Shown here piece by piece: positions 6,912-9,808 of a DNA stretch of 9,808 nt. Below the pieces are notes generated by a model. It saw nothing but the letters and a program-made list of their open reading frames with translations. It made no database searches and was not told the origin of the DNA. Source of the DNA: Erysipelotrichia bacterium (lineage in GTDB: Bacteria; Bacillota_I; Bacilli_A; Erysipelotrichales; Erysipelotrichaceae); contig SAAR01000119.1 of assembly GCA_009916335.1 (NCBI GenBank), positions 1-9,808 on the forward strand. The letters run 5' to 3'. The translations under genes were made by a program, and so were the position numbers. The first letter of the stretch is position 1, and each line of letters begins with the position of its first letter.

Positions 6912-8021
6912 ATGATTAAATCCATTATCAAAAACACTGTATCAACTGAAACATGGGCCGACCTTAGCGCAAAAAAACGAAATATGCAATCACTTTTCAA
7001 ACAATCAAAACTAGACCCAAGCCTTAAAAACAAAAATAAAATTTTGATTATGGGTGTTGCTGATTATGACAACCTTGGAGACCATGCTATTGCTCAAGCA
7101 CAACGAACTTTTTTAGAAAAAATAATTCTTGAGAGCAGTGGAGACTCTAGATATGAAATTGTTGAAGTTACATCACGTACACCTGTCCGCCATATCGAAA
7201 AGATCATTAACAATGACGATGTGATCTTATTCACAGGTGGCGGGAACCTTGGAACTAAATATAGATTTCTTCTCGATATCTATCTCCCAATTATCAAGAA
7301 TCATCCAAACAATCAAAAACTCTTTTTCCCACAATCGTATACGTTCAATGAAGAGGGTGATAGTGATAAACTGATGAACAAAATAAAAGCAGTATTTGCG
7401 GCATCAGGGAAAAATCTTACAATTACAGCACGTGAATCTAAAAGTGTAAAACTATTCAAAGAGACATTCCCTGAAAATAATGTTATTACAACTCCAGATA
7501 TTGTCTTAAGCTTGGATACTCGAAACCAATCCGATGAACAAGAACTAAAAACAATAGATGTCCTTATGCTCATGCGTGATGCTGGTGAAAAAGTTCTTGA
7601 CTTTGATACTCAATCAAAAATGATTGATGCTTTAAAAGCGAAACACAAAGTTACCGTACATGAAAACGATAATTCATATGATGTTACTCCAGATCATCGT
7701 TTAAAAGAACTTAACATCAAATGGGATGAAATAAAACAAAGTAAAGTTGTAATCACCGACCGACTCCACGGAATGATTTTTTCTCAAATTGCGGGAATCC
7801 CATGTATCGTATTTGATAACTATAATAATAAAATCAAAATGACTTGTGAGGATTGGCTCTATGATGTAGATAACATCGTATTTGTTGACCCACGTAACCA
7901 AGTAAACATAAATAAAATTATGACTATGGTGTCAAATCTTATGGGAAAATCTGTTCCTCAGTTTGATGTTGCCACTAAATATGAACCCTTGGTTGAAACT
8001 TTAAAATCATTTATTAAATAA
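6912..8021 (+). CDS. Polysaccharide pyruvyl transferase family protein
   Basis: A 369-residue member of the polysaccharide pyruvyl transferase family (WcaK/CsaB group), which attaches a pyruvate ketal from phosphoenolpyruvate to a sugar. Visible marks are MGVADYDNLGDHAIAQA (47-63), the glycine loop LFTGGGNLG in the first half, and the family signature DRLHGMIFSQIAGIPCI (283-299) followed by FDN. A leader of about 42 residues precedes the first strand. The start is uncertain: a TTG at 6900 is in frame four codons earlier, but a weak GAAAG (6894-6898) sits almost against it, while the ATG at 6912 has no well-spaced site. No signal peptide is seen, so it should act in the cytoplasm before flipping. 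Some family members act on other substrates. Confidence 0.85.
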   Translation: MIKSIIKNTVSTETWADLSAKKRNMQSLFKQSKLDPSLKNKNKILIMGVADYDNLGDHAIAQAQRTFLEKIILESSGDSRYEIVEVTSRTPVRHIEKIINNDDVILFTGGGNLGTKYRFLLDIYLPIIKNHPNNQKLFFPQSYTFNEEGDSDKLMNKIKAVFAASGKNLTITARESKSVKLFKETFPENNVITTPDIVLSLDTRNQSDEQELKTIDVLMLMRDAGEKVLDFDTQSKMIDALKAKHKVTVHENDNSYDVTPDHRLKELNIKWDEIKQSKVVITDRLHGMIFSQIAGIPCIVFDNYNNKIKMTCEDWLYDVDNIVFVDPRNQVNINKIMTMVSNLMGKSVPQFDVATKYEPLVETLKSFIK

Positions 8022-8045
8022 TATAATTAACAATGAAAGATAATT

Positions 8046-9422
8046 TTGAAAACAATACTTAAATCTTTAGCTGGTAATACCATCATATTTGCAATAGGAA
8101 ATAGTGTATCGATTTTGTTAACATTTGTAATGGTACCTTTCTATACAACAATTTTATCACCTGCAGATTTTGGTGTATCTGATATCCTGACAACTACAAC
8201 TGCAATGTTGGTTCCTTTAGTATCATTAAATGTATTTTCAGCTATATTTAGATTCGCATTAGATGATGAAAATCGTACTGAAATATTCACGAATGGATTA
8301 TTAATATCCTTGATTGGTGGAGGTTTAAGTTTAGTGTTATCTGTAATTTTAGAATTATTTGGAATCAACTATTCCTTTTTAGTTGGTGTCTACTTAGGAA
8401 TAACATTATTATTAAACTTATTTCAAAATTTCACACGAGGTATAAATAGAGTTAAAAGCTTTGCAATATCTGGAATAATTGCTACATTATCAAATGTATT
8501 GTCAAACGTTATTTTAATGTGGGTATTTAAATTTGGATTAAAAGGGTACTTGTATTCATTAATAATTTCCGCATTGACAACAACAATCTTCTTATTTTTA
8601 AATAATAAACTGCATACTCATATTAGTTTTAAAAAAAAATCTTGGTCAAGTACTAAGCAGTTGTTGACATATTCAATACCAATGATTCCAAATAGTTTTG
8701 CATGGTGGTTAACTAATGACGCTAATAAATTAATTATTCTGGCGTTTGTAGGTCCCAGTGCGAATGGTATCTTTGCAATTGCTAACAAGATTCCAACAAT
8801 GGTAACTACGATATTTGGCATGTTTTCAAACGCCTGGCAAATGACAGCAGTAAAGGAAAAAGAGAAAAGTTATACTAATAAGTTATATTCATTAACATTT
8901 AATTTAATGTTTGGAGGATTGCTCATTATAAGTGCAATTGTAGTAATTTTCATACAATGGTTTATGGGATTTTATGTTTCAGATAAATTTTATGAAGCTT
9001 GGAAGATTGTTCCTATTCTACTCATGACCTCTTTTTTCTCGAATATGTCGGCATTTTTTGGGACAACATACCTTGTAGCAAAAAAAACAACGGGATTATT
9101 TACAACAACAATTTGGGGGACTATTATAAACATAGCATTAAGCTTTGCATTAGTACCACTAATAGGGATAAATGGAGCTGGAATATCTGGAGCTGTGGGA
9201 TTTTTTATTGTTAGTATTTTGAGATTGAAGCAAACTTCTGAATGGATCAAAATACAAGTTGAATGGAAGTTACAGGGATTATTAATTTTAGGATATGTAA
9301 CTTTAACAATTATAGCGTATATTAATTTTAGCTTGATTATTATTAAAGTTACTATTATAATGATCATGATGATTCTTTTATTTAGATATATCAAGAAGAT
9401 TCAAAGTAGAAAAAATCTATAG
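8046..9422 (+). CDS. wzx: Wzx-type repeat-unit flippase (MOP superfamily)
   Basis: A 458-residue membrane protein with about twelve to fourteen hydrophobic helices, of the polysaccharide-exporting MOP superfamily. It would turn the finished undecaprenyl-linked unit to the outer face for Wzy. The N-terminal pattern, LAGNTIIFAIGNSVSILLTF then MVPFYTTILSPADFGVSD, is the characteristic first helix pair of Wzx. Further marks are the central YSIPMIPNSFAWWLTNDANK and a late helix GINGAGISGAVGFF. The start is TTG at 8046: an in-frame stop lies at 8034-8036 and the next ATG would delete the first helix. GAAAG at 8035-8039 is a weak ribosome site. Codons 196-198 form an A9 run (8631-8639). Codon use is very AT-rich, as in wzy. 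Confidence 0.92.
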   Translation: MKTILKSLAGNTIIFAIGNSVSILLTFVMVPFYTTILSPADFGVSDILTTTTAMLVPLVSLNVFSAIFRFALDDENRTEIFTNGLLISLIGGGLSLVLSVILELFGINYSFLVGVYLGITLLLNLFQNFTRGINRVKSFAISGIIATLSNVLSNVILMWVFKFGLKGYLYSLIISALTTTIFLFLNNKLHTHISFKKKSWSSTKQLLTYSIPMIPNSFAWWLTNDANKLIILAFVGPSANGIFAIANKIPTMVTTIFGMFSNAWQMTAVKEKEKSYTNKLYSLTFNLMFGGLLIISAIVVIFIQWFMGFYVSDKFYEAWKIVPILLMTSFFSNMSAFFGTTYLVAKKTTGLFTTTIWGTIINIALSFALVPLIGINGAGISGAVGFFIVSILRLKQTSEWIKIQVEWKLQGLLILGYVTLTIIAYINFSLIIIKVTIIMIMMILLFRYIKKIQSRKNL

Positions 9423-9469
9423 ACTAGAAATATATTAGGTAATTAATTTTAAAAATTAAAATGAATAAT

Positions 9470-9498
9470 TTGACTAATAATATTAATATTACGATAAA
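9470..9498 (+). promoter_or_regulatory. Candidate promoter for the epsL-like gene
   Basis: TTGACT (9470-9475, five of six to the -35 consensus) is followed 17 bases later by GATAAA (9493-9498, four of six to the -10 consensus). An alternative -10, TAAAAT (9495-9500), has a 19-base spacer. The pair lies about 85 bases before the epsL start. Very AT-rich DNA produces such matches by chance, so confidence is limited. Confidence 0.35.
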
Positions 9499-9572
9499 AT
9501 ATTCAAAGTATATTTTTTATTTAAAGTAATAGATAAAAGTATTTTTAAATTATTCTAAATATCTTTATTAAT

Positions 9573-9577
9573 GGAGG
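9573..9577 (+). promoter_or_regulatory. Ribosome binding site fixing a TTG start for epsL
   Basis: GGAGG is followed five bases later by TTG at 9583. The in-frame ATG at 9571 overlaps this Shine-Dalgarno sequence and has none of its own, so TTG is the better start. Confidence 0.7.
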
Positions 9578-9582
9578 ATATC

Positions 9583-9808
9583 TTGGAACGTCAAAAAAAG
9601 AAGAAAATGAATATCTGGGCAATTATTGTTCCTATCTTAATTTTTATTGCCCTTTTAGGGGTGGCGGCTTATGCCTTGCGAGGATTATTTACTCCTGCTG
9701 ATAAAACAACGACGAGTAGTTCTGATCAACCGATGAAAACATCAGCGTCGAACGGTTATGTTGAACAAAAAGGGGAAGAAGCAGCCACTGGCAGTATGGC
9801 ACTTGAAG
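9583..9808 (+). CDS. epsL: EpsL-like membrane-anchored EPS cluster protein (5' part)
   Basis: The first 75 codons of a gene cut by the window end. A lysine-rich start (ERQKKKK, residues 2-8) is followed by one hydrophobic helix (MNIWAIIVPILIFIALLGVA, 9-28) and then a threonine/serine-rich extracellular-looking stretch. This is the layout of a protein held in the membrane by an N-terminal anchor with its domain outside the cell. Position after the flippase at the 3' end of the cluster, and the N-terminus as I recall it, fit lactococcal EpsL, whose biochemical role I cannot state. A LytR-CpsA-Psr attachment enzyme is an alternative, but its catalytic domain would lie beyond the window. The G+C rises here compared with the flippase. 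Confidence 0.65.
   Translation, partial: MERQKKKKMNIWAIIVPILIFIALLGVAAYALRGLFTPADKTTTSSSDQPMKTSASNGYVEQKGEEAATGSMALE

Larger units (their letters stand above)
9423..9582 (+). other. Extremely AT-rich spacer between wzx and epsL
   Basis: The first 148 bases after the flippase hold only about 16 G or C by hand count, the lowest in the window. No gene is visible. The only inverted repeat I see (9443-9459) is pure A/T with no GC stem, so it is not a convincing terminator. The spacer marks the edge between the strain-specific block and the conserved 3' block. Confidence 0.6.

Noticed and set aside
6900..6928. TTGACA with CATTAT 17 bases downstream
   Set aside because: The promoter-like pair straddles the start of the pyruvyl transferase gene, so a transcript from it would begin inside the coding region; probably chance.
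8033..8062. A nine-codon ATG-started mini-ORF overlapping the wzx start
   Set aside because: There is no Shine-Dalgarno before it and such short frames are expected by chance; the wzx TTG frame explains the sequence better.
8990..9394. A 134-codon open frame on the minus strand within wzx
   Set aside because: It is a shadow of the flippase gene: low-complexity, isoleucine-rich, with no ribosome site, and it lies inside a well-supported coding region.
9443..9459. Perfect inverted repeat TTAATTTT-A-AAAATTAA after wzx
   Set aside because: It is pure A/T with a one-base loop and no GC stem, so it is not a credible intrinsic terminator in DNA this AT-rich.
1..9808. Insertion sequence, CRISPR array, tRNA or defence genes
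   Set aside because: I looked for transposase motifs, long terminal inverted repeats, regularly spaced repeats and tRNA-like stretches and saw none; all genes fit EPS synthesis.

Overview
The window is most of an exopolysaccharide (EPS) biosynthesis operon of the Wzx/Wzy-dependent type, with every gene on the + strand. The likely host is a lactic acid bacterium, most probably Lactococcus lactis or L. cremoris. Three things point there: the low G+C, the gene order (Wzz-like protein, tyrosine kinase, PHP-type phosphatase, priming transferase, Alg14/Alg13-like transferase pair), and a 3' gene whose start resembles lactococcal epsL. In streptococci the phosphatase normally precedes the Wzz and kinase genes. 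This assignment is by recall and eye; no search was run. Lactococcal EPS clusters are often on plasmids, but nothing here shows plasmid or chromosome location.

Layout. 1-391 is the 3' part of epsA (Wzz/CpsC-like membrane activator). 401-1096 is epsB (BY-kinase). 1151-1915 is epsC (PHP phosphatase). 1940-2626 is epsD (priming sugar-phosphate transferase). These form the conserved regulatory and priming block. The strain-specific block follows: 2628-3077 and 3077-3580 (Alg14-like and Alg13-like halves of one glycosyltransferase), 3577-4296 (DXD sugar transferase, GT32-like), 4283-5701 (Wzy polymerase), a 239-bp non-coding gap, 5941-6882 (GT2 glycosyltransferase), 6912-8021 (polysaccharide pyruvyl transferase) and 8046-9422 (Wzx flippase). 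An extremely AT-rich spacer with a candidate promoter separates this from the 5' end of an epsL-like gene (from 9583, cut by the window end).

How it works together (inference from families). EpsD loads the first sugar phosphate on undecaprenyl phosphate. The E/F pair, the GT32-like enzyme and the GT2 enzyme would each add a sugar, so up to four sugars per unit if each acts once. The pyruvyl transferase would add an acidic pyruvate group. Wzx flips the unit, Wzy polymerises it, and EpsA/EpsB/EpsC set chain length and output through a tyrosine phosphorylation cycle.

The families are all known and I see no new class of system. Points worth attention are a short insertion-like duplication between kinase and phosphatase, a decayed-looking gap before the GT2 gene, repeated TTG starts, homopolymer A tracts in export genes, and the predicted pyruvylated polymer. 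I saw no tRNA, rRNA, CRISPR array, insertion sequence or convincing intrinsic terminator.
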